A DNA stretch of 64,000 nt from contig NZ_CP018099.1 in assembly GCF_001886815.1 (NCBI RefSeq), forward strand, positions 3,408,501-3,472,500, given 5' to 3'. This document shows, piece after piece, positions 18,292-27,473 of the stretch. How positions within the stretch are numbered: the first letter of the stretch is position 1; each line of letters begins with the position of its first letter. The notes beneath the pieces are model-generated. The model was given only the letters and a program-made list of their open reading frames with translations, was not told the DNA's origin and ran no database searches. The DNA is from Caldithrix abyssi DSM 13497. GTDB lineage: Bacteria > Calditrichota > Calditrichia > Calditrichales > Calditrichaceae. Position numbers and translations under genes: made by a program.

Positions 18292-20841
18292 ATGAAATTC
18301 CGGCTGATATTTCTGTTCGCATTTTTACTCATCGGTTATTTATCTGCACAAAACGCTTCATCAGATACCTTATCGGTGGAAGCCGGAGATTCCCTAAAAA
18401 CCGACTCAACCATTACCAGGGATAAGGGCAGCGAATTAAAGGGACCGATCAAATACAAAGCGGAATTTATCGCCCTTTCCGACAGCGGAAATGTCATCGA
18501 ACTGATCGGCGATGCGCAACTGAACTACCTGAACATGGAATTGAAAGCGGCCTACATTCGCCTCAATCAACGCCAAAAACTCCTCTTTGCTTCCGGTCTG
18601 GCCGATTCTCTGGCGCCGGACAGCACGCCTGTGGTGCGCGGTAAACCGATTTTTAAGGATGTGGGGCAGGATCCCATTACCGGCGACCAGATCGAATACA
18701 ATTTTGAGACAAAGCGCGGTAAGGTGATCATGGGCAAAACACAGATGGAGCCCGGATTTTATCGCGGTCAGCGCATCTACCGCATTGCCGACAGCACTCT
18801 GCTGGTACAGGACGGCATTTTTACCTCCTGCGAATATATCGACCACCCGCACTTCTATTTTCAGAGCGAAAAAATCCGCGTTAAAATTAAAGATAAAATT
18901 GTTGCGCGCCCCATCACTTTTTACATTGCCGACATTCCGCTGGCCTGGTTTCCCTTTGGCATTTTCCCCAACAAACGCGGAAGGCATTCTGGCATTGTCA
19001 TTCCCAAATATGGCGAAGGCGCATCCACCGGCCGTTTTTTGCGCAGCTTTGGTTACTACTGGGCGCCCAGCGACTATTTTGACGCCGCTTTTTTGATGGA
19101 TTTTTACGACAAAATCGGTTTTGCCTATCGCACCAGTTTGCGTTACAATGTGCGCTACAAATTGAACGGGCGCTTCAATGGCGAGTATTTTCCGCGCGAC
19201 CCGACCACGGGCCGCTCCGTTGAACGCTGGCGTTTTCGCTTTAACCACCGTCAGATCATCGATCCAACGATGAGTATTTCCGGCTCCGGTTCCTTTTCCA
19301 GCGACAAACAGTTCGCCCGGCAGCTTTCGCCGAATCAACAAGATCGTCTGAATCAAAACATTACCTCGCATTTAACCTTTTCTAAACGCTGGAAAAAAAG
19401 TCAGATCAGTTTAACGGTTAACGCCTCGCGCAACGAAAATTTACAAACGGGCAACACCTCTTACACTCTGCCCAATGTCAATGTTAATTTTCCCAACAAA
19501 ACCCTTTATGAATTTTTAACAGGCAATAAATTGGGCGCTCAGCGCAAATGGTACCAGAATATCTATTTTAATTTAAGTTCGCAAATGGTGCGCCGCGGCT
19601 CCAGAGTTCTCCAGAGCGATAGCACATTCAAAACCACCTCTATCCAGGGCGCTCGTCACCAAATGGGCTTTTCGACCACGACCAAAATCTTTCGCTATTT
19701 CAATATTTCGCCTAATCTCAGCCTGACCGAGGACTGGGTGGATGAAATCGTGACGGCCCAATACGATCCGCAAAGTAAAACGATCATCGAAAAAAAGAAA
19801 AAACAATTTGCCGCACGGCACACCTTTAGCGCCGGAGTGGGCCTAAAAACCACTCTTTACGGTTTGTTTGAACCCAATATCGGCTCGCTGAAGTATATCC
19901 GGCACAAGCTGGATCCTTCCGTTTCTCTGCGCTACACGCCGGACTTTTCGTCGCCGTTTTTTGGTTATTTTACCAGAATTGACACCGGCGGCGTGATCAC
20001 CAAAATCGATAAATTTAAAAATTCGCCTTACGGCGGAACGCCCACCTCGCGAACTCAGAGCCTGCGCATCAGCGTGAACAACTTTTTTCAGGGAAAACTG
20101 ATCGATAAAGAAGGCAAAGAAAAGAAGATCGATCTGCTTACCGCCAATTTTTCTACCAGCTATAATTTTTTAGCGGATAGTCTAAAATGGGGAAATATCT
20201 CCGGCAACTTCCGCACACGCATTTTCGGGCGTTCGTTTAGCTTTAGAACGGTGCACACCCTGTATCAGCTTAACGCCAACAACCGCCGCGTTAACCGTTT
20301 TAATACTTTTCCGAAGTTGATCTATCTTAACACGTCGTATAATCTCAGAATTAGCGAAAAAACCTTCCAGAAAAAGAAAAAGTCAAAGGAAGAAACCAGA
20401 CAGGCCGCCGCCGACTCGCTGGCCAGAGCTCTGAGCAGTGAAGGTATTCTGGAAAGCCAGGACATTCAATACGATGAAGAAGATTACATTAATCAGGCTA
20501 AAAAGGTCAACATCCCCTGGTCGCTGTCTTTTAATCTGAATTACACCTACGACCGTCTGCGCGACGCGGACAATCGTCACCGCATTGGACTCAGCTCCAG
20601 CGCCAGCATTCAATTGACCAAAAACTGGAAGATCAGCTGGAACGCCATTTTTGACGTTAAACAGCGTAAAATAGCCTCGCAAAACTTCAGCATTTACCGC
20701 GACCTGCACTGCTGGGAAATGTCCTTTAACTGGCAACCGGAAATCGGCTATTACTTTTTTCAGATTAACGTAAAGGCCAGCGCTCTGCAGGATATTAAAA
20801 TCACCAAACGCCGGGCCACGCGTTTTAGTGGCTATTATTAA
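18292..20841 (+). CDS. LptD/OstA-like LPS-assembly outer membrane protein
   Basis: 849 aa. Signal peptide MKFRLIFLFAFLLIGYLSA, then an OstA/LptA-type beta-jellyroll (about 45-190: LIGDAQLNYLNMELKAAYIRLN, GDQIEYNFETKRGKVIMGKT) and an LptD-type barrel with the conserved lead segment KIVARPITFYIADIPLAWFP, FGIFPNKRGRHSGIVIPKYG and YYWAPSDYFDA. It ends with aromatic residues (SGYY), as expected for outer-membrane barrels. LptD with LptE inserts lipopolysaccharide into the outer leaflet; no lptE-like gene is adjacent. An internal lysine-rich insert lies near 680-720. This is the longer FCB-type version of the family. Confidence 0.8.
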   Translation: MKFRLIFLFAFLLIGYLSAQNASSDTLSVEAGDSLKTDSTITRDKGSELKGPIKYKAEFIALSDSGNVIELIGDAQLNYLNMELKAAYIRLNQRQKLLFASGLADSLAPDSTPVVRGKPIFKDVGQDPITGDQIEYNFETKRGKVIMGKTQMEPGFYRGQRIYRIADSTLLVQDGIFTSCEYIDHPHFYFQSEKIRVKIKDKIVARPITFYIADIPLAWFPFGIFPNKRGRHSGIVIPKYGEGASTGRFLRSFGYYWAPSDYFDAAFLMDFYDKIGFAYRTSLRYNVRYKLNGRFNGEYFPRDPTTGRSVERWRFRFNHRQIIDPTMSISGSGSFSSDKQFARQLSPNQQDRLNQNITSHLTFSKRWKKSQISLTVNASRNENLQTGNTSYTLPNVNVNFPNKTLYEFLTGNKLGAQRKWYQNIYFNLSSQMVRRGSRVLQSDSTFKTTSIQGARHQMGFSTTTKIFRYFNISPNLSLTEDWVDEIVTAQYDPQSKTIIEKKKKQFAARHTFSAGVGLKTTLYGLFEPNIGSLKYIRHKLDPSVSLRYTPDFSSPFFGYFTRIDTGGVITKIDKFKNSPYGGTPTSRTQSLRISVNNFFQGKLIDKEGKEKKIDLLTANFSTSYNFLADSLKWGNISGNFRTRIFGRSFSFRTVHTLYQLNANNRRVNRFNTFPKLIYLNTSYNLRISEKTFQKKKKSKEETRQAAADSLARALSSEGILESQDIQYDEEDYINQAKKVNIPWSLSFNLNYTYDRLRDADNRHRIGLSSSASIQLTKNWKISWNAIFDVKQRKIASQNFSIYRDLHCWEMSFNWQPEIGYYFFQINVKASALQDIKITKRRATRFSGYY

Positions 20842-20846
20842 TGCCT

Positions 20847-21726
20847 GTCTTTCCGGCCGAGCGTAGCGGGGGCGGAATCCCCTGCAAAGTGAAAGGGATT
20901 CCCGCGTGCGCGGGAATGACTGTTGGTGAGTGGAAGGGATTCCCGCTTGCGCGGGAATGACTGCCCGGTGTCATTCCGGCCGAGCCCTGCGAGAGCCGGA
21001 ATCCCTGGCATGTTGGAAGGGATTCCCGCTTACGCGGGAATGACGTGGAAAGGTGAAAGGGATTCCCGCGTGCGCGGGAATGACTGGTGGTGAGTGAAAG
21101 GGATTCCCGCTTACGCGGGAATGACTGGTGGTGAGTGAAAGGGATTCCTGCTTGCGCGGGAATGACTGCCCGGTGTCATTCCGGCCGAGCCCTGCGAGAG
21201 CCGGAATCCCCGGCATGTTGGAAGGGATTCCCGCTTACGCGGGAATGACTGTCCGGTGTCATTCCGGCCGAGCCCTTCGAGAGCCGGAATCCCCGGCAAA
21301 GTGAATGGGATTCCCGCGTGCGCGGGAATGACTGTTGGTGAGTGGAAGGGATTCCCGCTTGCGCGGGAATGACTGCCCGGTGTCATTCCGGCCGAGCCCT
21401 GCGAGAGCCGGAATCCCCGGCAATGTGAAGGGGATTCCCGCGTGCGCGGGAATGACTGGTGGTGAGTGAAAGGGATTCCTGCTTGCGCGGGAATGACTTC
21501 CCGGTGTCATTCCGGCCGAGCCCTGCGAGAGCCGGAATCCCCGGCATGTTGGAAGGGATTCCCGCTTACGCGGGAATGACGTGGGGGATGGTGAATGGGA
21601 TTCCCGCTTGCGCGGGAATGACTGTTGGTGAGTGGAAGGGATTCCCGCGTGCGCGGGAATGACTGGTGGGATGGTGAAAGGGATTCCCGCTTGCGCGGGA
21701 ATGACGTGTGGGCAGCGGGAATGACG
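20847..21726 (+). repeat. REP/BIME palindrome array
   Basis: About 880 bp between the convergent lptD-like and TPR genes. I count 15 copies of unit A (GGGATTCCCGC, 4-nt loop GTGC, TTGC or TTAC, then GCGGGAATGAC; first at 20895-20920). I count five copies of unit B (TGTCATTCCGGCCGAG, then CCCTGCGAGAG or CCCTTCGAGAG, then CCGGAATCCC), plus one divergent B at the left edge and a half A at the right edge. Two A units carry CCTGC instead of CCCGC, which still allows wobble pairing. Apparent reading frames through the array are composed only of repeat. No REP-associated transposase (RAYT) is in the window. Confidence 0.95.
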
Positions 21727-21736
21727 GTGGGGGGGC

Positions 21737-22765
21737 TTAATATTGCCCCTCGTTTAATTCCTGCAGTAACCGTTCGGCACGCGCCAGACGTTTGCGGTTC
21801 TTTTCCGTTTCAGGAAATTCGCTTCGTTTTTGCCAGATTTTCTCCGCGGCCCGCCTGGCCAGATCATTTTGCCCCATGCGTCTGTAAAGCTCGGCAATGC
21901 GCAATTGGCAATCCAGCCAGTGCGAGGGATTGGATTCGGGATGACGTTCGATCAATTTCAATAAATGTTGGTAGGCCTTAACGGCCTGCGGATAACCATG
22001 ACGTTTATAATACACATGAGCGTAAGCCCACCACATAAATTGACTTTCTGGAAAGCGAGCAATCGCTTCTCTGGCGTATTGCAAAGCTTCGTCGTAATGT
22101 TTGTAATCGATTAAAATGTAGATTAACTGATGCATGGCCATATAGCGGCTGTTGGAAGAACTGCGCAAGGCGCGTTTAATATCTGCAATACCTTCTTCCC
22201 TTTGATCGGCTAAAAAGGGCAGCCACAGCACAAATTTCAACTTAGTGCTCCTCCAGTATTTGTAGGTTCCCAGGCCCAGATAGGCCTCGTACATGGCGCT
22301 GTCAATTTCCGTGCAGGCCGTCAAATCCTTAATGGCTTTAATACCATTTTCCAGCGCCTTTACCCACCGGCCGTTTTGCCCTTGAAAATAGGCCAGGTAG
22401 CCATACGCACTGCCCCGGTAAAAATAGTATTTTGCCAGCGCGCTGTCGCTTAAATCTTTTTGTTCCAGCCGCTCATTACTCTTTTTGATAATATAGGTTA
22501 AAAGGTGTTCAAATTTCCCGGCATCGTCGATATTTTCAAAATGCGTCATTTTGGAATTTAGAACCGAAGCCAGGTAAAAACAGGGGGAAATGGCGCTGTC
22601 GGTGCGCGCGATCCGCTCGTTCAAAAAATCTTCCGCTTTCTGAAAATAACCGTCAATCGTCCAGGCCATCACCTTTTCGATCCATGCGTCGTCGCTGGCC
22701 TGCAGACGAGCGGCAGACGACAGCGTTACGCTGAGCGCCAATAAAACGTTTAGGGCGAATTTCAT
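21737..22765 (-). CDS. TPR-repeat periplasmic protein, unknown function
   Basis: 342 aa. N-terminal signal peptide ending around LSSAARLQA, then helical repeats. Visible TPR-like blocks include YFYRGSAYGYLAYFQGQNGRW, YEAYLGLGTYKYWRS, YKHYDEALQYAREAIARFPES and WAYAHVYYKRHGYPQAVKAYQHLL. The ATG overlaps the last base of the metalloprotease stop (TGATG), so translation is coupled; an upstream TTG is less likely. Last gene of the DUF512-der-metalloprotease-TPR operon. Probably a scaffold; the partner is unknown. Confidence 0.75.
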   Translation of the reverse strand: MKFALNVLLALSVTLSSAARLQASDDAWIEKVMAWTIDGYFQKAEDFLNERIARTDSAISPCFYLASVLNSKMTHFENIDDAGKFEHLLTYIIKKSNERLEQKDLSDSALAKYYFYRGSAYGYLAYFQGQNGRWVKALENGIKAIKDLTACTEIDSAMYEAYLGLGTYKYWRSTKLKFVLWLPFLADQREEGIADIKRALRSSSNSRYMAMHQLIYILIDYKHYDEALQYAREAIARFPESQFMWWAYAHVYYKRHGYPQAVKAYQHLLKLIERHPESNPSHWLDCQLRIAELYRRMGQNDLARRAAEKIWQKRSEFPETEKNRKRLARAERLLQELNEGQY

Positions 22766-24378
22766 CAACGCAGTACCGTTAGTTTGCCCATACGATTAAG
22801 CCCCTCGGCTTTAACACGGTAAAAATAAATGCCGGATGGCACCTGGCGGCCGCTGGCATTGCGCAAATTCCACTGTAGTGAATTCACAGCGCCGGCTTTT
22901 AGAGTAATGATTTTTTGTCCTAAAATATTAAAAATGGCGATTTCACTTCCGGGCGGCAAATGCAAAAAGGTGACGCCTTCGCCGCTTCCGGTTACTTTAA
23001 CCGGATTGTCTTTAACGCTAATCGGCGCCAGGTCGATCTGGTAGGTCATGTTTGTCAGTTCCCGATCCGTACTGTTGGTCACAACCGCCACCAGCGGCAA
23101 ATTACTGTGCTGCGTAAAAATTTGCCCCCTGCTAAAATCTGCCGGCTTTAACACGCGCTCGCCATCGGCAATATGGTTAAGCGTGCCGCCGCTTTCCGAG
23201 CAGCGTACTCTTGCCCAATACTCGCCGCTGGACTCCACGTAAAGCAGATTAAACCGCATGTGTAGCGGCAACAGCGGTTTTTCCAACCAGTCCGGCGCAT
23301 ATTTGATGCGAAACAGATTGAACAGTTGCGCATCCCTGAAAAAGCGTCCCGGCCGACTGTTGCTGCCGGTAAAGTAAAACCAGCTTGCGTATTCACCGTA
23401 ACATTCGGCAAAGGAAGAGCCATACTGCCGAAGCGTGTGGTCAATGGCCTGTAAAGCCGGGTAAGCGATCATATTATCCCAGATGTCACGCAAGATCTGC
23501 ACGCCAAATTTTTGCGTGAGCAGATGTAAAAACAGAGCGTTGGCGTACTCCGTGTTGCCATCGGCTTCGTCAAAGGCTTTTGTTTCCAGGTTGGGGATCA
23601 AACGATTAACGTACTGCACGTAGTCGTTAATCTGATCGTAAACGTAGTCTTCCATAAAGGTGGAAGTCATCTCCAGAAAAAACACGTCCGGATACACCAG
23701 ATAACCGTTTTCCATACTCCAGCGGAACTGGTAGCCCAGCTGAATGGCGTGATGGAATTCGTGAGCCGCCGTTACCTTTAGTCCTTCCAGACCTTTGGTG
23801 GCAAAGATAGACGAAGCATAATCCCTGTGCAGTTCCAGATAACTCACGTAATTATTCCCCGGCAGGGCGGCAATATCTTGATTGATATCAAAACTGGTTA
23901 AACCGTAATATGCCATGGAAGAGAAGAACACCGGATAACTTTGCACGGGATTGCCATCGGCATCGGGCGGCGGCCGGAAGCCTAATTGATCGATTTCCAC
24001 CTGCCACACATGATCCAGAATCACAGCGGCAGAATCGATGTAATCGGGAATGCCATTACCCAGGCTGTCTTTGGAGGGTACAGCGTGCATACCGGTCAAA
24101 TCGTAATGCAAGGTAAAATGGCCGGACGGACTTTGCACCTGATACTGCCTGGTGGGCATGGGCAACAACGAGACGGCCAGTTGCTGTAAATCCTGCGGTA
24201 GCTGCTGAAAATGCGCTTGCAACAGAATTTGTTGACGAAAGGCGCATTTATGATCTGTAACCACCGGGGCGCCTTGCGTCCGATTTTTAATGTACTGTTC
24301 CAGTTCAGACAAAACATCGGCCCGGGCAAACGCCATGCCTAAAAGAGCGAAAATTAGAATCTTTACCAGTAACTTCAT
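22765..24378 (-). CDS. Secreted metalloprotease (MXAN_6640-like) with type A C-terminal sorting domain
   Basis: 537 aa. Signal peptide MKLLVKILIFALLGMAFARA, then a zinc-protease-like region with HEFHH at residues 206-210 (HExxH) and a downstream Glu in FLEMTSTFMED that may be the third ligand. The last about 80 residues form a sorting domain of the T9SS type (IFNILGQKIITL, then GRQVPSGIYFYRVKAEG and KLTVLR), implying export across the outer membrane by a gliding/Por-type system. No secretion components are in this window. Its start overlaps the der stop by 4 bp (ATGA). Activity is inferred from motif only. Confidence 0.78.
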   Translation of the reverse strand: MKLLVKILIFALLGMAFARADVLSELEQYIKNRTQGAPVVTDHKCAFRQQILLQAHFQQLPQDLQQLAVSLLPMPTRQYQVQSPSGHFTLHYDLTGMHAVPSKDSLGNGIPDYIDSAAVILDHVWQVEIDQLGFRPPPDADGNPVQSYPVFFSSMAYYGLTSFDINQDIAALPGNNYVSYLELHRDYASSIFATKGLEGLKVTAAHEFHHAIQLGYQFRWSMENGYLVYPDVFFLEMTSTFMEDYVYDQINDYVQYVNRLIPNLETKAFDEADGNTEYANALFLHLLTQKFGVQILRDIWDNMIAYPALQAIDHTLRQYGSSFAECYGEYASWFYFTGSNSRPGRFFRDAQLFNLFRIKYAPDWLEKPLLPLHMRFNLLYVESSGEYWARVRCSESGGTLNHIADGERVLKPADFSRGQIFTQHSNLPLVAVVTNSTDRELTNMTYQIDLAPISVKDNPVKVTGSGEGVTFLHLPPGSEIAIFNILGQKIITLKAGAVNSLQWNLRNASGRQVPSGIYFYRVKAEGLNRMGKLTVLR

Positions 24379-25691
24379 TTGTTTTTCTTCCTGAATACCA
24401 CGCGCAGCGGAACGCCTTTAAAACCAAATCGTTCGCGCAATTTATTTTCCAGAAAACGCTTGTAACTATCCATAATTAAATCGGGATGGTTAGAAAAGAA
24501 GACAATCAACGGCGGATTGGCTCTGGCCTGGGTAACATAGTTGATTTTGATCTCTTTTCCGCGCACGGCCGGCGGCAGGGTGGTTTGCACCAGCGGTAAA
24601 AAAAATTCATTCAGTTCCGAAGTGGGAATGCGCTTTTTGCGCTCCTCGTAAACTTCCGTTGCCAGGTCCAGAGTTTTGTACAGACGTTGTTTTTCCAGCA
24701 CCGAAACATAAATTTGCGGGATATAATTCAAATTTCCCAGCCGATCGTTGATCTCCGCCGTGTAGTATTCGATGGTCTTATGATCTTTGGCAATCAGATC
24801 CCATTTGTTCATTACCAGCACAATGCCTTTTTGCTGCCGGGCCGCTTCATTGAGCACCGTGATGTCGTGATGCGTCAGGCCTTCGTTCACATCCACCATG
24901 TACAGCACCACATCTGCCCGCTGCATGCTTTTGTAGGTGCGCACATTGCTGTAGAACAGCACGTTTTCTTTGATCCGTTTGCGCTTTTTTAAACCGGCCG
25001 TATCGATTAGCAGATATTTACGTTTTTTGTAATTCAAAAAAGAGTCGATAGGATCGCGCGTTGTTCCGGGAATATCGGTTACAATAGCGCGCGGCTGGGA
25101 GAGCAAGGTATTTACAAAGGACGATTTACCAACATTTTCCCTTCCGATAATGGCCAGCTTAATGTAATCTTCGTCCATATCGCGCGCCGGCACGGCCCGG
25201 ATGTGTTCAATAATCAAATCGAGCAGATCGCCGCTGCGTTTACCCGTAATGGCCGAAACCGGAATAGGTTCGCCCAGGCCCAGGTTGTAAAATTGGCCGA
25301 TTTCATATTCCCATTCAACTGAATCCACCTTATTTACCACCAAAAGGGTTTTTTTATTGCTCTGCAACAAAATACTGGCCAGGTCTTCGTCAATATCCGT
25401 AATGCCCGTTTTGGCGTCCACCACAAATAAAATCAAATCGGCTTCATCCACGGCAATTTCCACCTGTTCGCGCACTGCCAGGTCGATATGTTCATGGGTT
25501 TTGGGCAGATAGCCGCCCGTGTCAATCACGCCGATCTCCTGACCGTTCCATTCCAGCGTGTCATAATTGCGGTCGCGCGTTACGCCCGGTTGATCGTCCA
25601 CAATGGCTTTACGGCGGCCAATAAGACGATTAAATAAGGTAGATTTTCCTACATTTGGTCTGCCGACAATGGCTACCAGAGGTGTTCCCAT
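24375..25691 (-). CDS. der: Ribosome biogenesis GTPase Der (EngA)
   Basis: 438 aa, full length. Two tandem GTPase domains: G1 GRPNVGKS and DTGG in the first; GRENVGKS, DTAGLKK and NKWD in the second; then a C-terminal KH-like domain (KEIKINYVTQ, GVPLRVVFRKK). Der acts in late 50S subunit maturation. AAGGAG precedes the ATG, which directly abuts the DUF512 gene stop (0 bp). Placing an essential GTPase in the same operon as a secreted protease is unusual but there is no sign of a separate promoter. Confidence 0.97.
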   Translation of the reverse strand: MGTPLVAIVGRPNVGKSTLFNRLIGRRKAIVDDQPGVTRDRNYDTLEWNGQEIGVIDTGGYLPKTHEHIDLAVREQVEIAVDEADLILFVVDAKTGITDIDEDLASILLQSNKKTLLVVNKVDSVEWEYEIGQFYNLGLGEPIPVSAITGKRSGDLLDLIIEHIRAVPARDMDEDYIKLAIIGRENVGKSSFVNTLLSQPRAIVTDIPGTTRDPIDSFLNYKKRKYLLIDTAGLKKRKRIKENVLFYSNVRTYKSMQRADVVLYMVDVNEGLTHHDITVLNEAARQQKGIVLVMNKWDLIAKDHKTIEYYTAEINDRLGNLNYIPQIYVSVLEKQRLYKTLDLATEVYEERKKRIPTSELNEFFLPLVQTTLPPAVRGKEIKINYVTQARANPPLIVFFSNHPDLIMDSYKRFLENKLRERFGFKGVPLRVVFRKKNK

Positions 25692-27008
25692 TTAAGCTCC
25701 TTGCTTTATTTCAGTGGAGGCGACAGCATCCATTACATCCACGATGTCTTCGATTTCTTCCTGATACACATGACACTTTTTACCCAGTTTCCGTTCCAGA
25801 TCATCCACGGTCCAGTCGTCCAGAAATAAGCCGTCTTCATTTAAAACGCGCGGCGGCAAAAAAACCGCTTTGCCTAACGCGCGATCTTTTATCTGCCGGT
25901 AAATATCTTCGGCCACCAGTAAGCCGGAAACCTCGATGGCCGGCCCGTAAAAATGGTTAACGACCGGAATAAGATCGATCTCCAGATTTTCGATCTGATT
26001 TAAAGGGTTGACAATGTACTTCAACAAAGTTTGGTAGGCCAGAGTTCCGGTGATCCAGGTTAATTTTAACGGCCGCGCCAACCTACGGGGGAAACTCTTT
26101 TTCACCTCATTAAAACGGTCGATCATGTCGCGAAATTCGCCCACACCGTTTTCGATCTGATAAAAGGCGTCGTAGTAGTCGGCTTCGGGAATGGGCTGGC
26201 CAGACTTAATGAAAAATTCATCGGCCAGATAAATAAAATTGACGCCCAACTCCTGGCGGCATTGACGTCTTAACCGTTCCACGTGTTCAATTTCGTTCAT
26301 CAACTCTTCCCGCGTGTGGATGCGCAACGGCGTCAAATGCTGCCGGTGTCGCGTAATCCCAACCGGCACGACAGCCACCGATCGGATTCCCGGAAAGAAT
26401 CTCTTTAGATCTTCAACGGTTCGATCAAAAACCTGGCCGTCGTTGACTTCGGGTACCAGCACAATCTGCGCGTGCAATTCAATGCCGTTCTGCGTTAAAA
26501 AACGAATCTTTTCCAGCAAATGATCGTCGCGCTTGATGCCCAGTAAAAACTTTCGCACCTCCAGGTCTGTGGCATGGACCGAGATGTACAATGGACTGAG
26601 GCGCTGCTCTACAATGCGATCCAGATCTTTTTGCTTTAAGGTGGTCATGGTAACGTAATGGCCGTACAAAAACGAATACCGATAGTCTTCGTCTTTAAAA
26701 TAGAGCGCTTTGCGCATGCCCTTTGGATTCTGGTAAACAAAACAAAAAACGCAATTGTTACCACACGACATTAACTTCATCTCTTCCAGCTCAAGCCCCA
26801 GGTCTTCATCGGCGTCTTTTTCAATTTCGAACAGCACCTCTTCATCGCTCTGCCGGATCAGCATCTCCAGCTCTTCATCGGCCTGGTAAAAACGGTAATC
26901 AAGCCGGTCATTGATTTCGTGCCCGTTAATGGAAAGCAATTGATCGCCGGCCTGAATGCCCAGTTCCGCGGCAATGCTACCGGGAACAATATTTATGATC
27001 TTAACCAA
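25692..27008 (-). CDS. DUF512 protein (PDZ + radical SAM-like)
   Basis: 438 aa. An N-terminal PDZ domain (residues 1-65, VPGSIAAELGIQAGDQLLSINGHEI) is followed by a radical SAM-like barrel with a cysteine cluster CGNNCVFCFVYQNPKGMRK (C-x3-C-x2-C form) and a C-terminal DUF512 domain. Members of this family often sit beside Der in bacteria, as here; the reaction is not known. Start is a TTG with AAGGAG 5 nt upstream; no better ATG is in frame. First gene of the operon. Confidence 0.85.
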   Translation of the reverse strand: MVKIINIVPGSIAAELGIQAGDQLLSINGHEINDRLDYRFYQADEELEMLIRQSDEEVLFEIEKDADEDLGLELEEMKLMSCGNNCVFCFVYQNPKGMRKALYFKDEDYRYSFLYGHYVTMTTLKQKDLDRIVEQRLSPLYISVHATDLEVRKFLLGIKRDDHLLEKIRFLTQNGIELHAQIVLVPEVNDGQVFDRTVEDLKRFFPGIRSVAVVPVGITRHRQHLTPLRIHTREELMNEIEHVERLRRQCRQELGVNFIYLADEFFIKSGQPIPEADYYDAFYQIENGVGEFRDMIDRFNEVKKSFPRRLARPLKLTWITGTLAYQTLLKYIVNPLNQIENLEIDLIPVVNHFYGPAIEVSGLLVAEDIYRQIKDRALGKAVFLPPRVLNEDGLFLDDWTVDDLERKLGKKCHVYQEEIEDIVDVMDAVASTEIKQGA

Positions 27009-27473
27009 ATTTACTCCTTGCTATGTTTTTAAATTCTGTGAATTTACAGAGAAGGACAGCTAAAAGCAAGCAAGCGGCAATTTGCCAGACGCCTTTGCCG
27101 AACTAAATTTGATTAATCTCGTTCAATGCTGTAATTTAAATATTTTGTCAGGCATAAAATAATGAACCGGAGGCATTTGTCAAGTTTCGCAATACATTTA
27201 AGCAGGTCGAAAACGGAATGTTTGCCGCAAAAACGCCTTCTCTATCTGCTGTTTTTCTCAAGAGAAAACGCATACAGAAATTTTAAAAGGCAAATGAAGC
27301 TTCTATTCAAAAGTTTGGAGGCTCACTGCAAACTTTTCTGCCGTCGATTGGCGCAGGCTTCATCCAATGACGTTTGTTTGCCTGTCAAATGCGCTTAAGT
27401 CAATAAATACACATTCGAATGGTTCTATTTTCCCATTACGAATGTTTCTCGTTCACTTTAATGGAGGTCTTTT
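27009..27473. other. Divergent intergenic region, no gene
   Basis: Between the DUF512 operon and the TlpA-like gene. Short open frames here show no family signal. A perfect 9-bp inverted repeat AAAAGTTTG / CAAACTTTT (27309-27317 and 27329-27337) with an 11-nt loop is the only structure I see. Confidence 0.5.

Noticed and set aside
20971-21662. Open frames of 60-90 codons across the REP array
   Set aside because: They consist only of translated palindromes (repeated SFPRKRESL- and RASGNPFHS-type strings), with no start site or family signal.
20847-21726. Possible CRISPR array
   Set aside because: Units are palindromic on two alternating types, spacers are short, repeated and not unique, and no cas genes are present; this is a REP/BIME array.
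27162-27398. 78-codon frame between the DUF512 and TlpA-like genes
   Set aside because: No ribosome site, no recognisable domain and a composition with no coding character.
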